Of a DNA stretch of 64,000 nucleotides, positions 23,533-34,286 are shown piece after piece (position 1 is the first letter of the stretch; each line of letters starts with the position of its first letter). The notes below the pieces were generated by a model, which saw only the letters and a list, made by a program, of their open reading frames with translations, made no database searches and was not told the origin of the DNA. This stretch comes from Collinsella sp. WCA1-178-WT-3 (M1) (lineage in GTDB: Bacteria > Actinomycetota > Coriobacteriia > Coriobacteriales > Coriobacteriaceae). The position numbers and the translations under genes were made by a program. The stretch lies in assembly GCF_009696325.1 (NCBI RefSeq), contig NZ_VUME01000002.1, positions 124,001 through 188,000 of the forward strand, in the 5' to 3' direction.

Positions 23533-26109
23533 ATGTGCGATTGCACAGATCATAAGGACGAGATCCCTGCCTACGACGCGCAGGCCATTGAGTCCAAGTG
23601 GATGAAGGCCTGGGAGGACTCCAACCTCTTTGCCGTCGACACCGACGCCAGCAAGCCCAAGAAGTACGTGCTCGAGATGTTCCCGTATCCTTCGGGCGAC
23701 CTGCACATGGGCCACGCGCGCAACTATACCATCGGCGATGCCATGGCCCGTCAGGCCCGTATGCGCGGCTTTGACGTGCTGCACCCCATTGGCTTTGACG
23801 CCTTTGGCCTGCCCGCCGAGAACGCCGCCATCAAGCACAACACGCAGGCTGCCGCCTGGACGTATAAGAACATGGACCAGGCGCTCGCCACGATGAAGCG
23901 CATGGGCTTCTCCTACGATCTGGATCGCATGGTCAAGACCTGCAGCCCCGACTACTACCGCTGGGGTCAGTGGATCTTTGAGAAGATGTGGGAAAAGGGC
24001 CTGGTCTACCGCAAGAAGAACCCGGTCAACTGGTGCCCCAACTGCAAGACCGTTCTGGCCAACGAGCAGGTTACCGAGGGCAAGTGCTGGCGCTGCGGCA
24101 CCGAGCCCGAGAAGCGCGACCTTGAGCAGTGGTACTACAAGATTACCGAGTACTCCCAGGAGCTGCTCGACGATCTGGAGAAGCTCCCCGGCTGGCCCGA
24201 GCGTGTCAAGCAGATGCAGGCCAACTGGATCGGCCGCTCCGAGGGCGCCGAGGTCGACTTTACCCTGTGTGATGCCAACGGCGATCCCATCGAGGGCGAC
24301 GAGGGCAAGATCACCGTCTTCACCACCCGTGCCGACACGCTCTTTGGCGTCTCCTTCTTTGTCCTGGCTCCCGAGTACGCTCGTCTGCACGAGCTCGTCG
24401 AGGGCACGGAGTACGAGGAGGCCGTGACCAAGATCGTCGAGGACTCCAAGCATATCTCTGCTGTCGAGCGTGCCCAGGGCACCCTCGAGAAGCACGGTGC
24501 CTTTACGGGCCGCTACGTGGTTAACCCCGTCAACGGCGAGAAGGTTCCCGTGTGGGTTGCCGACTATGTCGTTGCCGATTACGGCACCGGCGCCGTCATG
24601 GCCGTTCCCTGCGGCGACCAGCGCGACTTTGAGTTTGCCCGCAAGTACGACCTCCCGATCGTCCCGATCATCCTGGACGATGACGACCGTGCTGCCGTCG
24701 AGGCCAGTGGCGAGACCATCGATACCTTCCATGCCGAGACCGTCGACTGGGATTGCGCCCACGCTGCCGAGGGCACGCTCGTCCAGTCCGGCAAGTACAC
24801 CGGCATGCGCGGCGGTAAGCACTCCGAGGGCGAGGCTGCCATCGTGGCCGACCTCGAGGCCATGGGCTGCGGTCGTCGCAAGGTCGAGTTCCGCCTGCGC
24901 GACTGGCTCATCAGCCGTCAGCGCTATTGGGGCAACCCCATCCCGGCCATCCATTGCGAGCACTGCGGCATTGTGCCCGTGCCCGAGGACCAGCTGCCGG
25001 TGACGCTGCCCGAGAACCTGGACCTGGGCGCCGGCGAGACCCTCGCCGAGTGCAAGGACTTCTACGAGACCACCTGCCCGGTCTGCGGCCGCCCGGCCAA
25101 GCGCGAGACCGATACCATGGACACCTTCACCTGCTCCAGCTGGTATTACCTGCGCTATACCGACCCGCACAACACCGAGCTGCCCTTCTCCCGCGAGGCG
25201 GCAGACCGTTGGATGCCCGTCGATAACTACATCGGCGGCATCGAGCACGCCATTTTGCACCTGCTCTACAGCCGCTTCTTTACCAAGGCGCTGCGCGACC
25301 TGGGTCTGCTCAGCGTGGACGAGCCCTTTACCAACCTGCTGTGCCAGGGCATGGTCAAGGACGAGAACGGCGACACCATGTCCAAGTCCAAGGGCAACGT
25401 CGTGCCTCCGAGCTCGGTTATCGAGCCCTACGGCGCCGACACCATGCGTCTGGCGATCCTGTTTATCGCCCCGCCCGAGAAGGACTTTGACTGGGATCCC
25501 AAGGCCGTCGAGGGTGCCAACCGCTTTATCAAGCGCGCCTGGCGTATCGTGTGGCAGCTTGTCCAGTCGGGTGATGCCAACGTTGCCTTCGACAAGTCCG
25601 TGCTCGACGAGACCGCGATGAAGCTCTATCGCGAGCGTCACCGCACCATCGCCAAGTGCACCGAGGACTTCGATCGCGGCCAGTTTAACACCGCGATCTC
25701 AGCCGTCATGGAGCTCGTCAACGCAGCGAGCGCCTACCTCAACGCCACCGAGGGCGCATCGCGCGACAAGGCACTGTGCTACGGCGTGGCCAAGGACATC
25801 GTGAGCGTCCTTGCCCCCATCTGCCCGTTCTGGGCCGACGAGCTGTGGCACGAGGCGCTCGGCTGCGAGGGCAACGCCTACACCGCCTCCTGGCCCGAGT
25901 TTGACCTGGCCGAGTCCATCGAGGACACGGTGCAGATCGTGGTCCAGGTGCTCGGTAAGGTCCGCGGCCGCATCGATGTGGCCCGCGATGCCTCCAACGA
26001 GGAGATGCAGGCTGCCGCCGAGGCCGCTGTTGCCAAGTGGCTCGAGGGCAAGACGGTCGTCAAGGCCATCTGCGTGCCCGGCAAGCTGGTCAACCTGGTG
26101 GTTAAGTAA
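23533..26109 (+). CDS. leuS: Leucyl-tRNA synthetase
   Basis: An 858-aa class I aminoacyl-tRNA synthetase that charges tRNA-Leu. The HIGH-type motif is HMGH in [18 protein letters not shown] and the KMSKS-type motif is MSKSKGN. A large CP1 editing domain is inserted in between (about residues 225-420), with the T-rich region [15 protein letters not shown] Cys cluster (CPNCK, CWRCG) lies in the zinc-binding insertion and an anticodon domain at the C-terminus. AAAGGAG precedes the ATG. A 130-nt hairpin stands upstream and an intrinsic terminator downstream. Confidence 0.97.
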   Translation: MCDCTDHKDEIPAYDAQAIESKWMKAWEDSNLFAVDTDASKPKKYVLEMFPYPSGDLHMGHARNYTIGDAMARQARMRGFDVLHPIGFDAFGLPAENAAIKHNTQAAAWTYKNMDQALATMKRMGFSYDLDRMVKTCSPDYYRWGQWIFEKMWEKGLVYRKKNPVNWCPNCKTVLANEQVTEGKCWRCGTEPEKRDLEQWYYKITEYSQELLDDLEKLPGWPERVKQMQANWIGRSEGAEVDFTLCDANGDPIEGDEGKITVFTTRADTLFGVSFFVLAPEYARLHELVEGTEYEEAVTKIVEDSKHISAVERAQGTLEKHGAFTGRYVVNPVNGEKVPVWVADYVVADYGTGAVMAVPCGDQRDFEFARKYDLPIVPIILDDDDRAAVEASGETIDTFHAETVDWDCAHAAEGTLVQSGKYTGMRGGKHSEGEAAIVADLEAMGCGRRKVEFRLRDWLISRQRYWGNPIPAIHCEHCGIVPVPEDQLPVTLPENLDLGAGETLAECKDFYETTCPVCGRPAKRETDTMDTFTCSSWYYLRYTDPHNTELPFSREAADRWMPVDNYIGGIEHAILHLLYSRFFTKALRDLGLLSVDEPFTNLLCQGMVKDENGDTMSKSKGNVVPPSSVIEPYGADTMRLAILFIAPPEKDFDWDPKAVEGANRFIKRAWRIVWQLVQSGDANVAFDKSVLDETAMKLYRERHRTIAKCTEDFDRGQFNTAISAVMELVNAASAYLNATEGASRDKALCYGVAKDIVSVLAPICPFWADELWHEALGCEGNAYTASWPEFDLAESIEDTVQIVVQVLGKVRGRIDVARDASNEEMQAAAEAAVAKWLEGKTVVKAICVPGKLVNLVVK

Positions 26110-26140
26110 ACCTCGCGCATATAGTTGATGCACAATAGAC

Positions 26141-26173
26141 GAGGGACGATCCGGCTGGGTCGTCCCTCTTTTT
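26141..26173 (+). terminator. Intrinsic terminator of leuS
   Basis: GAGGGACGA pairs with TCGTCCCTC across a 10-nt loop and is followed by TTTTT, 32 nt after the leuS stop. Confidence 0.85.
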
Positions 26174-26258
26174 GGATATGGATACTTGCGACTACACCTA
26201 ATTATCCATTTCTTGTGGAGAACCTGTGCTCACGCTGACCTGCGGGTTTGTGCTGTGG

Positions 26259-26287
26259 TTGCACGTTTTCGCAGGTATTGGTATAGT
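26259..26287 (+). promoter_or_regulatory. Promoter of the rimP-nusA-infB operon
   Basis: TTGCAC (26259-26264) and TATAGT (26282-26287) are separated by exactly 17 nt, close to sigma-A consensus, about 80 nt before the rimP ATG. Confidence 0.65.
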
Positions 26288-26314
26288 TTGCCTGTAAATG
26301 AAGTTGTAATTGAA

Positions 26315-26345
26315 AGAAGTGGGGTTTCGGCCCCGCTTCTTTTTT
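26315..26345 (+). terminator. Terminator-like attenuator in the rimP leader
   Basis: AGAAGTGGGG pairs with CCCCGCTTCT around a TTTCGG loop, followed directly by TTTTT. It lies between the promoter and the rimP ribosome site, so it would act as an attenuator of the operon, possibly under NusA or antitermination control (inference). Confidence 0.65.
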
Positions 26346-26365
26346 GTATGGATGGAGGTGCCGCA

Positions 26366-26860
26366 ATGGTCAAGACCAAGACCGAGCAGGCGATCATCGA
26401 CGCACTCGAGGCCGTCGCTCCCCAGCACGATGTCGATATTGTCGACGTTGAGCTCGTGGGTGCTACCAAGGCCCCCTGCGTGCGTGTGCGTATCGAGGGT
26501 GCCGAGGGTCAGAGCCTGTCGCTCAACGACGTCACGGCCAACACCAAGTGGGTCGGCGACGTGATTGAGGAGCTCGACCCCATCTCTTCGAGCTATACGC
26601 TCGAGGTGTCGAGCCCGGGTATGGCGCGCCCGCTGCGCCGTCCGCGTGACTTTTCCCGCTTTGTGGGCGAGGACTGCGAGCTTTCCTCCACCGCCACCGA
26701 GGGCCGTCGCAAGTACTCCGGCAAGATTACCGCCGCGACCGAGACCAACGTAACCCTCGAGCTCGAGGACGGCGAGTCTGTCACCCTCGATTTTTCCGAT
26801 GTTAAAAAGTGCAAGTTGAAGCCCGTCTATGACTTCAAGCCCGCGAAGGAAGGAAACTAA
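26366..26860 (+). CDS. rimP: Ribosome maturation factor RimP
   Basis: A 164-aa protein needed for assembly of the 30S subunit. The N-terminal alpha/beta domain contains VDIVDVELVGA and the conserved LEVSSPGMARPLRRPRDFSRF, and an SH3-like C-terminal domain follows (EDGESVTLDFSDVKKCKL). The ATG at 26366 behind GGAGGTG gives the usual family length; longer in-frame extensions upstream cross the leader hairpin and are rejected. It is first in the rimP-nusA-infB operon, with nusA starting 1 nt after its stop. Confidence 0.93.
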   Translation: MVKTKTEQAIIDALEAVAPQHDVDIVDVELVGATKAPCVRVRIEGAEGQSLSLNDVTANTKWVGDVIEELDPISSSYTLEVSSPGMARPLRRPRDFSRFVGEDCELSSTATEGRRKYSGKITAATETNVTLELEDGESVTLDFSDVKKCKLKPVYDFKPAKEGN

Positions 26861-26861
26861 C

Positions 26862-28109
26862 ATGGCAGCATCCGACATGATGTCCGCCCTGATGGAGCTT
26901 TGCCAGGAGAAGCACATCGACCAGCTCTACCTGATCGACCGCCTGGAGCAGTCGCTCGCCAAGAGCTATGCCGAGATCCTGCATCTTGAGTGGGGCGCCA
27001 AGGTGACCATCGACCGCACCACCGGCAAGATCTATGTCTACCGCCTGGAGCCGATCGACGATTCCATGGACGAGGAGGGCAACTTCACCGAGTTCGAGGA
27101 GATCGACGTCACCCCCAAGAACACCAGCCGCATCGCCGCCCAGCACGCCAAGGCCGAGATCAACGCCATCGTGCGCAACTCCGCCCGCGAGCAGATCTAC
27201 GAGGAGTTCTCCGGCCGTATCGGCGACCTCATCAGCGGTACCGTACTGCAGTCCACACCCGACTTTACGATCGTCAAGATCCGCGAAGGCGTCGAGGCCG
27301 AGCTTCCGCACTTTGATCAGCGCCGCTACGAGAACGAGCGCAACGAGCGCCCCATGGGCGAGCGCTATCTGCACAACCAGCACATCAAGGCCGTGATCAT
27401 TGACGTTCGCGACCCCAACTCCACGCTTCCGCCGGTTCGCGGCGAGCACAGCCGTCCGCCGATCGTTATCTCGCGTACCCACCCCGAGCTCATGCGTCGT
27501 CTGTTTGAGCAGGAGGTGCCCGAGATCTATGAGGGCACCGTCCAGATCAAGTCGATCGCCCGCGAGCCCGGCCAGCGCTCCAAGGTCGCCGTCCACTCGC
27601 TCGACGACCGCCTGGATCCCGTGGGCGCCTGCGTCGGTCCCAAGGGCAGCCGTGTGCGCGCCGTCGTGGGTGAGCTGCGCGGTGAGCGCGTCGACGTCAT
27701 CCTTTGGGATGCCGATCCGGCCGTCTACGTCGCCAACGCCCTGTCGCCCGCCAAGGTCACTCGCGTCCTTATCGACGAGGAGAAGGCCTATGCCGGCGTC
27801 ATCGTGCCCGACGACCAGCTTTCGCTCGCCATCGGCAAGGAGGGCCAGAACGCCCGCCTGGCCGCACGCCTGACCGGCTGGCACATCGACATTAAGTCCG
27901 AGACCCTTGCCGCCGACATCCTCAAGAACGTTCCCGTTCACGAGGAGCCTGCCGCTGACCTGATCGGTGACGAGGAGGATGACGACGCCCGTCGCTGCGA
28001 GTACGTGTCCGAGGACGGCATCCAGTGCCGCAACCAGGCCCGTCCCGGTTCCCGTTTCTGCGGTGTCCACGACACCGACGCCTTCGATGATGCGGAGGAC
28101 CTGATCTAG
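26862..28109 (+). CDS. nusA: Transcription factor NusA with C-terminal Cys/His extension
   Basis: A 415-aa transcription elongation, termination and antitermination factor that binds RNA polymerase and nascent RNA. The N-terminal RNAP-binding domain, the S1 domain (about residues 125-200) and two KH domains ([19 protein letters not shown], then [18 protein letters not shown]) are in the usual order. After the KH domains comes an acidic linker and a Cys/His segment with Cys379, Cys389, Cys400 and His403 ([11 protein letters not shown] ... RFCGVH), which looks like a small zinc-binding site. ylxR and ylxQ, normally between nusA and infB, are absent. AAGGAAGG lies just before the ATG. Confidence 0.94.
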   Translation: MAASDMMSALMELCQEKHIDQLYLIDRLEQSLAKSYAEILHLEWGAKVTIDRTTGKIYVYRLEPIDDSMDEEGNFTEFEEIDVTPKNTSRIAAQHAKAEINAIVRNSAREQIYEEFSGRIGDLISGTVLQSTPDFTIVKIREGVEAELPHFDQRRYENERNERPMGERYLHNQHIKAVIIDVRDPNSTLPPVRGEHSRPPIVISRTHPELMRRLFEQEVPEIYEGTVQIKSIAREPGQRSKVAVHSLDDRLDPVGACVGPKGSRVRAVVGELRGERVDVILWDADPAVYVANALSPAKVTRVLIDEEKAYAGVIVPDDQLSLAIGKEGQNARLAARLTGWHIDIKSETLAADILKNVPVHEEPAADLIGDEEDDDARRCEYVSEDGIQCRNQARPGSRFCGVHDTDAFDDAEDLI

Positions 28110-28200
28110 CGCGGGGTTGCGCTGGACAGGTTCCGGCGCACATCCCACGCTCGTTCAGTCTCTAGGCACCCAAGGTGCCAGAAAGGGTAGGTGAAGTCAT

Positions 28201-30876
28201 ATGGCAAAAGTCCGTGTGTCCACCCTGGCCAAAGAGTTCGGCATGACCTCCAAGGAACTGATGGGTCACCTCGCCGAAATGAAGATTCCCGCTAAGTCTG
28301 CTTCCTCCGCCCTGGAGGACGCTTATGTTGCCATGGTCCGCAAGCAGCTTGCCTCGGTGATCGAGGCCCGCGCCCAGGAAGTCGAGGCCGCCAAGCAGGC
28401 CGAGGAGGAGGCTGCCGCCGCCGAGGAGGCAGCGCGTGCCGCCGAGGCCGAGCGCGAGCGCATCGCCGCCGAGAAGGCACGCGAGGAGGAGCGCCGCCAG
28501 TTTGCCGCCGCCCAGGCCGCCGAGGAGGCAGCCCGTGCCGAGGCCGAGGCCAAGAAGAAGGCCGAGCAGGAGCGCCTTGCCCGCGAGAAGGAGGAGGCTG
28601 CTCGCGAGGCCCAGCGCCGCGCCGTTCCCGCTTCCGACTCCGGTTCGCGCTTCCGTTCGCTGCTCGATCAGATCGCCGCACAGGAGACCGTGCTCAAGGA
28701 GAAGAAGGACGCCGAGGACAAGGCCAAGGCCGAGCGCGGCAACCGTCGCGGCGGCAACAGCGATCGTCGTGGCGGCCGTCACAACGACCGCAACGCCTCC
28801 GAGAGCCGCCCGCACAGCCATCGCACCAATGCCAGCAACAATGTCGCTGCCGGCATGGATTTCCCCAACCCCGATAAGCAGGGCAAGGGCAAGAAGCGCA
28901 AGGGTGGTCACAACAGCGAGGAGGACCACTACAGCCGCATGGCGCGCGAGGCCGAGGAGTACAGCCGCGAGAAGGTTCTCGAGGAGGCCCGTGCCGCCGT
29001 CGAGGAGGCCTCTCGCGAGTCCACCGGTCGCCGCAAGAAGCGCAAGGAGAAGCGCGAGCGCGAGGCCGCTAGGGCTCAGGAGGAGCGCAAGATTGAGGAG
29101 GCGCTGGCCCAGGGCGTGAACCCCGAGGAGCTCGACGCCATCAAGGTCTCCCAGGGCGTTACCGTCCAGGAGCTTGCCGAGGCCCTCGACGTTCCGGCCA
29201 ACGACATCATCAAGCGCCTGTTCCTGCTGGGCACGCCGCTCACCATGACGCAGTCCATGTCCGACGACCTTGTCGAGCTCGTTGCCGACGACTTGGGCCG
29301 TCAGATCAGGATCATCACCCCCGAGGAGGAGAACACCTTCTCGTTCTACGACGATCCCGCCGACCTTAAGCCCCGCGCCCCGGTCGTCACCGTCATGGGT
29401 CACGTCGACCACGGCAAGACGAGCCTGCTCGACGCTATCCGCCACACCGGCGTCGCTGCCGGCGAGGCTGGCGGCATTACCCAGGCCATCGGCGCTTCGC
29501 AGGTCATGATCAACGACCGCAAGATCACCTTCATCGATACCCCGGGCCACGCTACCTTTACGGCCATGCGTGCTCGTGGCGCCAAGGTGACCGACATCGT
29601 CATCCTGATCGTCGCCGCCGACGACGGCGTCATGCCCCAGACGGTCGAGTCGATCAACCACGCCAAGGCCGCCGGCGTTCCCATCGTCGTCGCCGTCAAC
29701 AAGATCGATAAGCCCGGCGCCAACCCCGACCGCGTGCGCCAGGAACTCACCGAGTACGGCGTTATCCCCGAGGAGTGGGGCGGACAGAACATGTTCGTCA
29801 ACATCTCGGCCAAGCAGAAGATCGGTATCGACGATCTTCTGGAGACCGTGCTGCTCCAGGCCGACGTGCTCGAGCTCAAGGCCAATCCCGATACCTTCGC
29901 TTCGGGCAACGTCCTCGAGGCCAAGCTCGACAAGGGCCGCGGCTCGGTCGCTACCGTGCTCGTGACCCGCGGTACCCTGCACGTGGGCGATACGCTGGTC
30001 GCCGGCCTTACCTATGGCCGCGTTCGCGCCATGCTCGACCCCAAGGGCCGCGCCGTCACCGAGGCCGGTCCCTCCGACGCCGTCGAGATCCTGGGCCTGC
30101 AGTCCGTTCCCAACGCCGGTGACGAGTTCCGCGTGTTCGAGGACGAGCGCGAGGCGCGCGCCCTGGCCGATGAGCGCTCGCTCAAGGCCCGTATCGAGGA
30201 GCAGAGCCGCGTGAAGCACGTCACGCTCGAGAACCTCTTCGAGACCATCGCCGACGCCGAGGTCAAGGAGCTCAACCTGATCATCAAGGCCGACGTCCAG
30301 GGCTCCATCGAGGCCCTTCAGGACTCGCTCGACAAGATGGATCAGTCCGAGGTCCGCATCAACACGATCCACTCCGCGGTCGGTGCCATCAACGAGACCG
30401 ACGTCGTCCTGGCCGACGCCTCCAACGCCATCATCATTGGCTTTGGCGTGCGTCCCGACGGTAAGGCCCGCTCCGCTGCCGAGCGCGAGGGCGTCGAGAT
30501 TCGTTGCTACGACGTTATCTACAAGTGCCTCGAGGAGCTCGACGCTGCCCGTATCGGCATGCTCAAGCCCACCGAGGTCGAGGTCTCCACGGGTACCGCG
30601 ACCGTCCTGGACACCTTCAAGGTGCCCAAAGTCGGTATCGCCGCCGGTGTCCGCGTCGAGGAGGGCGAGATCGCCGCGACCGATTCCGTGCGCCTGGTGC
30701 GCGACGGCATCGTTGTCTTTAACGGTAAGATCGCCTCGATGCGCCACTACAAGGACGAGGCCAAGAGCCTCAAGAGCGGTTCCGAGGGCGGCATTGGCCT
30801 GGAGAACTTCCAGGACATCAAGCCCGGCGACCAGATCGAGGGTTACCGTATCGACCAGGTTGCCCGTACCGAGTAG
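28201..30876 (+). CDS. infB: Translation initiation factor IF-2
   Basis: An 891-aa GTPase that places initiator tRNA on the 30S subunit. An IF2_N domain lies at the start ([19 protein letters not shown]), followed by a long charged Ala/Glu/Lys- and Arg-rich linker (about residues 60-300) and a second IF2_N. The G domain then follows with GHVDHGKT near residue 400, DTPGHATF and NKID, and domains II-IV complete the protein. The linker coding region has extremely skewed composition, which explains the long open frames on other strands. Spacing from nusA is 91 nt, and an AGGTGA site precedes the ATG. Confidence 0.97.
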   Translation: MAKVRVSTLAKEFGMTSKELMGHLAEMKIPAKSASSALEDAYVAMVRKQLASVIEARAQEVEAAKQAEEEAAAAEEAARAAEAERERIAAEKAREEERRQFAAAQAAEEAARAEAEAKKKAEQERLAREKEEAAREAQRRAVPASDSGSRFRSLLDQIAAQETVLKEKKDAEDKAKAERGNRRGGNSDRRGGRHNDRNASESRPHSHRTNASNNVAAGMDFPNPDKQGKGKKRKGGHNSEEDHYSRMAREAEEYSREKVLEEARAAVEEASRESTGRRKKRKEKREREAARAQEERKIEEALAQGVNPEELDAIKVSQGVTVQELAEALDVPANDIIKRLFLLGTPLTMTQSMSDDLVELVADDLGRQIRIITPEEENTFSFYDDPADLKPRAPVVTVMGHVDHGKTSLLDAIRHTGVAAGEAGGITQAIGASQVMINDRKITFIDTPGHATFTAMRARGAKVTDIVILIVAADDGVMPQTVESINHAKAAGVPIVVAVNKIDKPGANPDRVRQELTEYGVIPEEWGGQNMFVNISAKQKIGIDDLLETVLLQADVLELKANPDTFASGNVLEAKLDKGRGSVATVLVTRGTLHVGDTLVAGLTYGRVRAMLDPKGRAVTEAGPSDAVEILGLQSVPNAGDEFRVFEDEREARALADERSLKARIEEQSRVKHVTLENLFETIADAEVKELNLIIKADVQGSIEALQDSLDKMDQSEVRINTIHSAVGAINETDVVLADASNAIIIGFGVRPDGKARSAAEREGVEIRCYDVIYKCLEELDAARIGMLKPTEVEVSTGTATVLDTFKVPKVGIAAGVRVEEGEIAATDSVRLVRDGIVVFNGKIASMRHYKDEAKSLKSGSEGGIGLENFQDIKPGDQIEGYRIDQVARTE

Positions 30877-30887
30877 GGGGTAGCGCT

Positions 30888-31298
30888 ATGAAGCAAACGC
30901 AGGCAACCCGCCGTCTGGGCGAGCAGCTTCGCGAGAAGCTCGGTTATATCCTTCTCTTTGAGGTTTCCGATCCGCGTCTCGACCTGGTCACCCTGACCGC
31001 GGTCGAGGTCGCGGTGGACCGTTCGTTCGCGCGCGTGTACGTGTCGTGCGATGCGAGCCGCTACGATGAGGTCATGGAGGCGCTCGCCAGCGCCAAGGGC
31101 CGCATTCGCAGCCTGTTGGCTCGCTCGCTCGACTGGCGCGTCACGCCTGAGCTCGATTTTCGCATCGATCGCTCGACCGATGAGGCCGAGCGCATTACGC
31201 GTGCGCTGGAGAATGTCCCGGCCACGCTGGCGATCGAAAAGGACGAGGACGGCTATCCCATAGCGGATGCCGCCCAGGAGGCAGCTTTAGATGACTAA
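30888..31298 (+). CDS. rbfA: Ribosome-binding factor A
   Basis: A 136-aa KH-fold protein that matures the 5' end of 16S rRNA and supports growth in the cold. The family pattern is visible in RRLGEQLREKLGYILLFEVSDPRL near the start, VDRSFARVYVSCD in the middle and PELDFRIDRSTDEAERI in the second half. It lies 11 nt after infB and overlaps nrnA by 8 nt, the classical gene order. Confidence 0.93.
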   Translation: MKQTQATRRLGEQLREKLGYILLFEVSDPRLDLVTLTAVEVAVDRSFARVYVSCDASRYDEVMEALASAKGRIRSLLARSLDWRVTPELDFRIDRSTDEAERITRALENVPATLAIEKDEDGYPIADAAQEAALDD

Positions 31299-32334
31299 TT
31301 CCGCCGACCTCGTCTCGTGCGAGTCTGCAGATATTAAACGACGCATCCTCGAGCTTATCGAGGGTGCGTCCTCCATTGCGATCTCGGGTCATACCTCTCC
31401 CGACGGCGATGCCCTGGGCTCCGTGTTGGGCCTGGGTCTCTCGCTCATGAAGGCGTTTCCCGACAAGGACATCGCGCTGCTGCTGGCAGACGACGATCCC
31501 GTTCCGCGTATTTACCGCTTTATGGAAGGCGCCGAACGTCTGGTGCCGGCTTCGAGCTTTACGGGCGATCCCGACCTGTTTATCTCGGTGGATGTGCCGG
31601 TTGTCGAGCGTCTGAACAACTCGGCCGACGTGCTCCGCCGCTCCAAACATGTGGTGTGCTTTGACCACCATCCGGCGCGCGAGGAGTTTGCCGAGGTAAG
31701 CCTGAGGCGTGTCGATGCCGCGGCGTGCGCCATGATCATCGACCGCTTTTTGGATGATTGCGGCATTGTCGTTCGCGATCGCATCGCCACCTGTCTGCTC
31801 TGTGGCCTGGTTACCGATACCGGTCGTTTTCAGTATCAGAATGCCGATGCCGCTGCGTTCCATGCGGCTTCGCGCCTGGTGGCGCACGGTGCCGACCCGG
31901 CGCGTGTCGCGCTCGAGGTCTATCAGAGCATGCGCGTCGAGTTCTTGCACCTCAAGTCCATCGTCATGGGCCGCATCAAGACGGTCGCGCACGGGCGCGT
32001 GGCGTATAGCTACGCGTACGAAAGCGACCTTAAGGAATGTGGCGTCACTTCAGATGAGTGCGACGGCTTGGTCGATGTGGTGCGCTCGGTGATGGGTGTC
32101 GAGGTCTGCCTGTTCCTTAAGGGCATCGAGGGCGATACCAAGGTGCGCGGAAACCTGCGCTCCAAGGGCGACATGGATGTCTCCGAGATTGCGGCCAACT
32201 TTGGCGGAGGCGGACATCACGCTGCTGCCGGCTTTACCAATAACGGAACGATTTTCGAGACGCTCACCGCGGCACTTCCCATGCTGGCCGAGCTGGTGGG
32301 GGAGGATCCCGCTTCGGTGACCGTCGAGCTCTAA
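31291..32334 (+). CDS. nrnA: DHH-family NrnA-like oligoribonuclease / pAp phosphatase
   Basis: A 347-aa cytosolic phosphoesterase of the DHH/DHHA1 family. NrnA degrades very short RNAs (and pGpG) and dephosphorylates pAp. Motifs seen are HTSPDGDALGS (about residues 32-42), VDVPVVERL, FDHHPAR (the DHH motif) and the DHHA1 substrate motif FGGGGHHAAAGF near the C-terminus. It starts inside the end of rbfA, and position before truB is usual. Its possible role in c-di-GMP turnover is of interest given the c-di-GMP-controlled Pel operon upstream. Confidence 0.9.
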   Translation: MTNSADLVSCESADIKRRILELIEGASSIAISGHTSPDGDALGSVLGLGLSLMKAFPDKDIALLLADDDPVPRIYRFMEGAERLVPASSFTGDPDLFISVDVPVVERLNNSADVLRRSKHVVCFDHHPAREEFAEVSLRRVDAAACAMIIDRFLDDCGIVVRDRIATCLLCGLVTDTGRFQYQNADAAAFHAASRLVAHGADPARVALEVYQSMRVEFLHLKSIVMGRIKTVAHGRVAYSYAYESDLKECGVTSDECDGLVDVVRSVMGVEVCLFLKGIEGDTKVRGNLRSKGDMDVSEIAANFGGGGHHAAAGFTNNGTIFETLTAALPMLAELVGEDPASVTVEL

Positions 32335-32349
32335 CTTTTTGGATGGTAC

Positions 32350-33282
32350 ATGGCTCGTCGTACGCCTTCTCAATTGAATATGCTGCTCGCCGTCGATAAA
32401 CCGGTGGGCTGCACGTCCCACGACGTGGTTTCGCAATGCCGGCGCGCCCTCCATGAGCGGCGCGTCGGTCATGCCGGCACGCTCGACCCCATGGCGTCGG
32501 GTGTCATGGTGGTGGGCGTGGGCCAGGCTACGCGTCTGCTGGGCATGCTTACCCTCGATACCAAAAGTTACGTCGCCGATATCTCGTTTGGCGCCGAGAC
32601 CAATACCGACGATGCGGAAGGCGAGGCCGTCCGTACGGTTGCCATTGCACCCGAGCTGCGCGATCCGGCCTATGCCCGTGAGCGCTTGAGCGCCATGCTG
32701 GGCCCTCAGATGCAGGTCCCGCCGGCGTTTTCGGCTATTTCGGTCAACGGCGTGCGCGCCTATAAGTCTGCACGTGAGGGCAATGCCGTTGAGTTGCCTG
32801 CGCGCCCGGTCGAGGTATATTCTGCCGACCTGATCGCCGTGAGTGGCGAGGGCGATTCCTGCATTTGGACCGTTGCCTTCTCGGTGAGCAAGGGCACCTA
32901 TATCCGTGCGCTCGCTCGCGACCTGGGTCGCGCCTGCGATAGTGCCGCGCATATTTCCGCGCTGCGCCGTACCGCTTCTGGCATTGTCTCCATCGGTGCC
33001 TGCCATGCGGTCGAGGAACTTTCTGCCGAGTCCGCTGCCGGCTTTGCCTTGGACCCCATTGCGGCTCTCGGCGCCACGCGCGTCGACTTGCCGGGCAATC
33101 TTGCCGACGATCTGCTGTGCGGACGTCGTATTCCTATTGATCGCGCGCTCGCCGGCTTCGATGTGTCTAAAGCGCCGTTTGCGCTGGTGCTCGATGGCGA
33201 GCTCAAGGCTTTGGCTCATATCGAGGATGGTCGCTTTGTGATGGAGCACGTCTTTCCGCAGGCGATCGGCGGTGTTCGATGA
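32350..33282 (+). CDS. truB: tRNA pseudouridine-55 synthase
   Basis: A 310-aa enzyme that makes pseudouridine 55 in the T-loop of tRNAs. The catalytic Asp is in GHAGTLDPMASGVMVV. KPVGCTSHDVV near the start and FSVSKGTYIRALARDLG are conserved TruB segments. The C-terminus extends in a PUA-like region. The start ATG follows GGATGG. The last 4 nt overlap ribF (ATGA), so translation is coupled. Confidence 0.95.
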   Translation: MARRTPSQLNMLLAVDKPVGCTSHDVVSQCRRALHERRVGHAGTLDPMASGVMVVGVGQATRLLGMLTLDTKSYVADISFGAETNTDDAEGEAVRTVAIAPELRDPAYARERLSAMLGPQMQVPPAFSAISVNGVRAYKSAREGNAVELPARPVEVYSADLIAVSGEGDSCIWTVAFSVSKGTYIRALARDLGRACDSAAHISALRRTASGIVSIGACHAVEELSAESAAGFALDPIAALGATRVDLPGNLADDLLCGRRIPIDRALAGFDVSKAPFALVLDGELKALAHIEDGRFVMEHVFPQAIGGVR

Positions 33283-34286
33283 TGCTGGACCCTCGCGAGC
33301 TCGCGCGCACATTTTTTGTAGGCGCGGCGGCGGAGGCCCGCATCGTTTTGGCTGATGCTTTTGGTGACTGCGAGTCTATGGGTGCCGCCTCGATTGCCAT
33401 CGGCGTGTTCGATGGCGTACATAGGGGACATCGTGAGCTGATCGACGCGGTCATTCGCGATGCGCGCGTCCACGGCTGCAAAGCGGTTGTCGTAACGTTT
33501 GACCCTGATCCAGATGTTGTGGTGAGCCCTGCGCCCGCTCAAAAATTGATGACGACGGCCGACCGCCTGCATGCCCTGGCTCAGACTGGGGTCGATGCCG
33601 TGGTGGCTGTTCCCTTTACGCCTGCGGTGGCGTCGCTCGACCACGTGGGCTTTCTTGAGCTGTTGGCGCATGTTGTCGACATTCGCTCCATTCGCGTTGG
33701 CAGCGATTTTAGGCTGGGCCGCGGCGGTGCCTCGGGCGTTGCCGAGATGCAGGCATGGGGTGTCGAGCGCGGTGTTGACGTGTATGGGCACAATTTGCTG
33801 TGCGAGGCCGGCGAGGCTATCTGCGCCACCCGCATTCGACGTGAGCTGAGCTTGGGCCACGTTGAGCTGGCGGCCGATCTACTCGGCCGTCCCTATATGG
33901 TGCGCGGCGGCGTGATTCGCGGTCGCCACGAGGGCTCCGATATGGGATTTCCGACGGCAAACCTGCTGGTGCCAAACGGAATCCAGCTGCCTGCCGATGG
34001 CGTCTACGAGGGCCTTGTGCTGGTCGACGATACCGTGTGGCCCGCTGCCGTCAACGTGGGCCTGCCGCCGACGTATGCCGACGATGCCGCTTCGGCGCAT
34101 CTCGAGGCCAACTTGATCGGGTATGCGGGCGACCTGTATGGACGTTCGGTTTCGTTGGCGTTTACGCGTTGGCTGCGTCCTTCGCGCGTGTTCGATTCGC
34201 TGGACGAGCTTATCGCGACCGTCGAGGGTAATATTGACGATATCCGTCATAACTTGGGTGAGCAGGGGGTGAGCATCCGTGATTAG
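33279..34286 (+). CDS. ribF: Bifunctional riboflavin kinase / FAD synthetase
   Basis: A 335-aa enzyme that converts riboflavin to FMN and then FAD. The N-terminal nucleotidyltransferase domain has IGVFDGVHRGHREL (about residues 41-54). The C-terminal flavokinase domain has GSDMGFPTANLLVPNG with the conserved PTAN motif near residue 228. The first ~25 residues precede the core, and a second ATG directly follows the first, so the precise start is uncertain by one codon. It overlaps truB by 4 nt and dnaG by 8 nt. Confidence 0.94.
   Translation: MMLDPRELARTFFVGAAAEARIVLADAFGDCESMGAASIAIGVFDGVHRGHRELIDAVIRDARVHGCKAVVVTFDPDPDVVVSPAPAQKLMTTADRLHALAQTGVDAVVAVPFTPAVASLDHVGFLELLAHVVDIRSIRVGSDFRLGRGGASGVAEMQAWGVERGVDVYGHNLLCEAGEAICATRIRRELSLGHVELAADLLGRPYMVRGGVIRGRHEGSDMGFPTANLLVPNGIQLPADGVYEGLVLVDDTVWPAAVNVGLPPTYADDAASAHLEANLIGYAGDLYGRSVSLAFTRWLRPSRVFDSLDELIATVEGNIDDIRHNLGEQGVSIRD

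Noticed and set aside
28162-30747. 861-codon minus-strand open frame opposite infB
   Set aside because: Shadow of infB; repetitive Leu/Gly/Ala composition and no family features.
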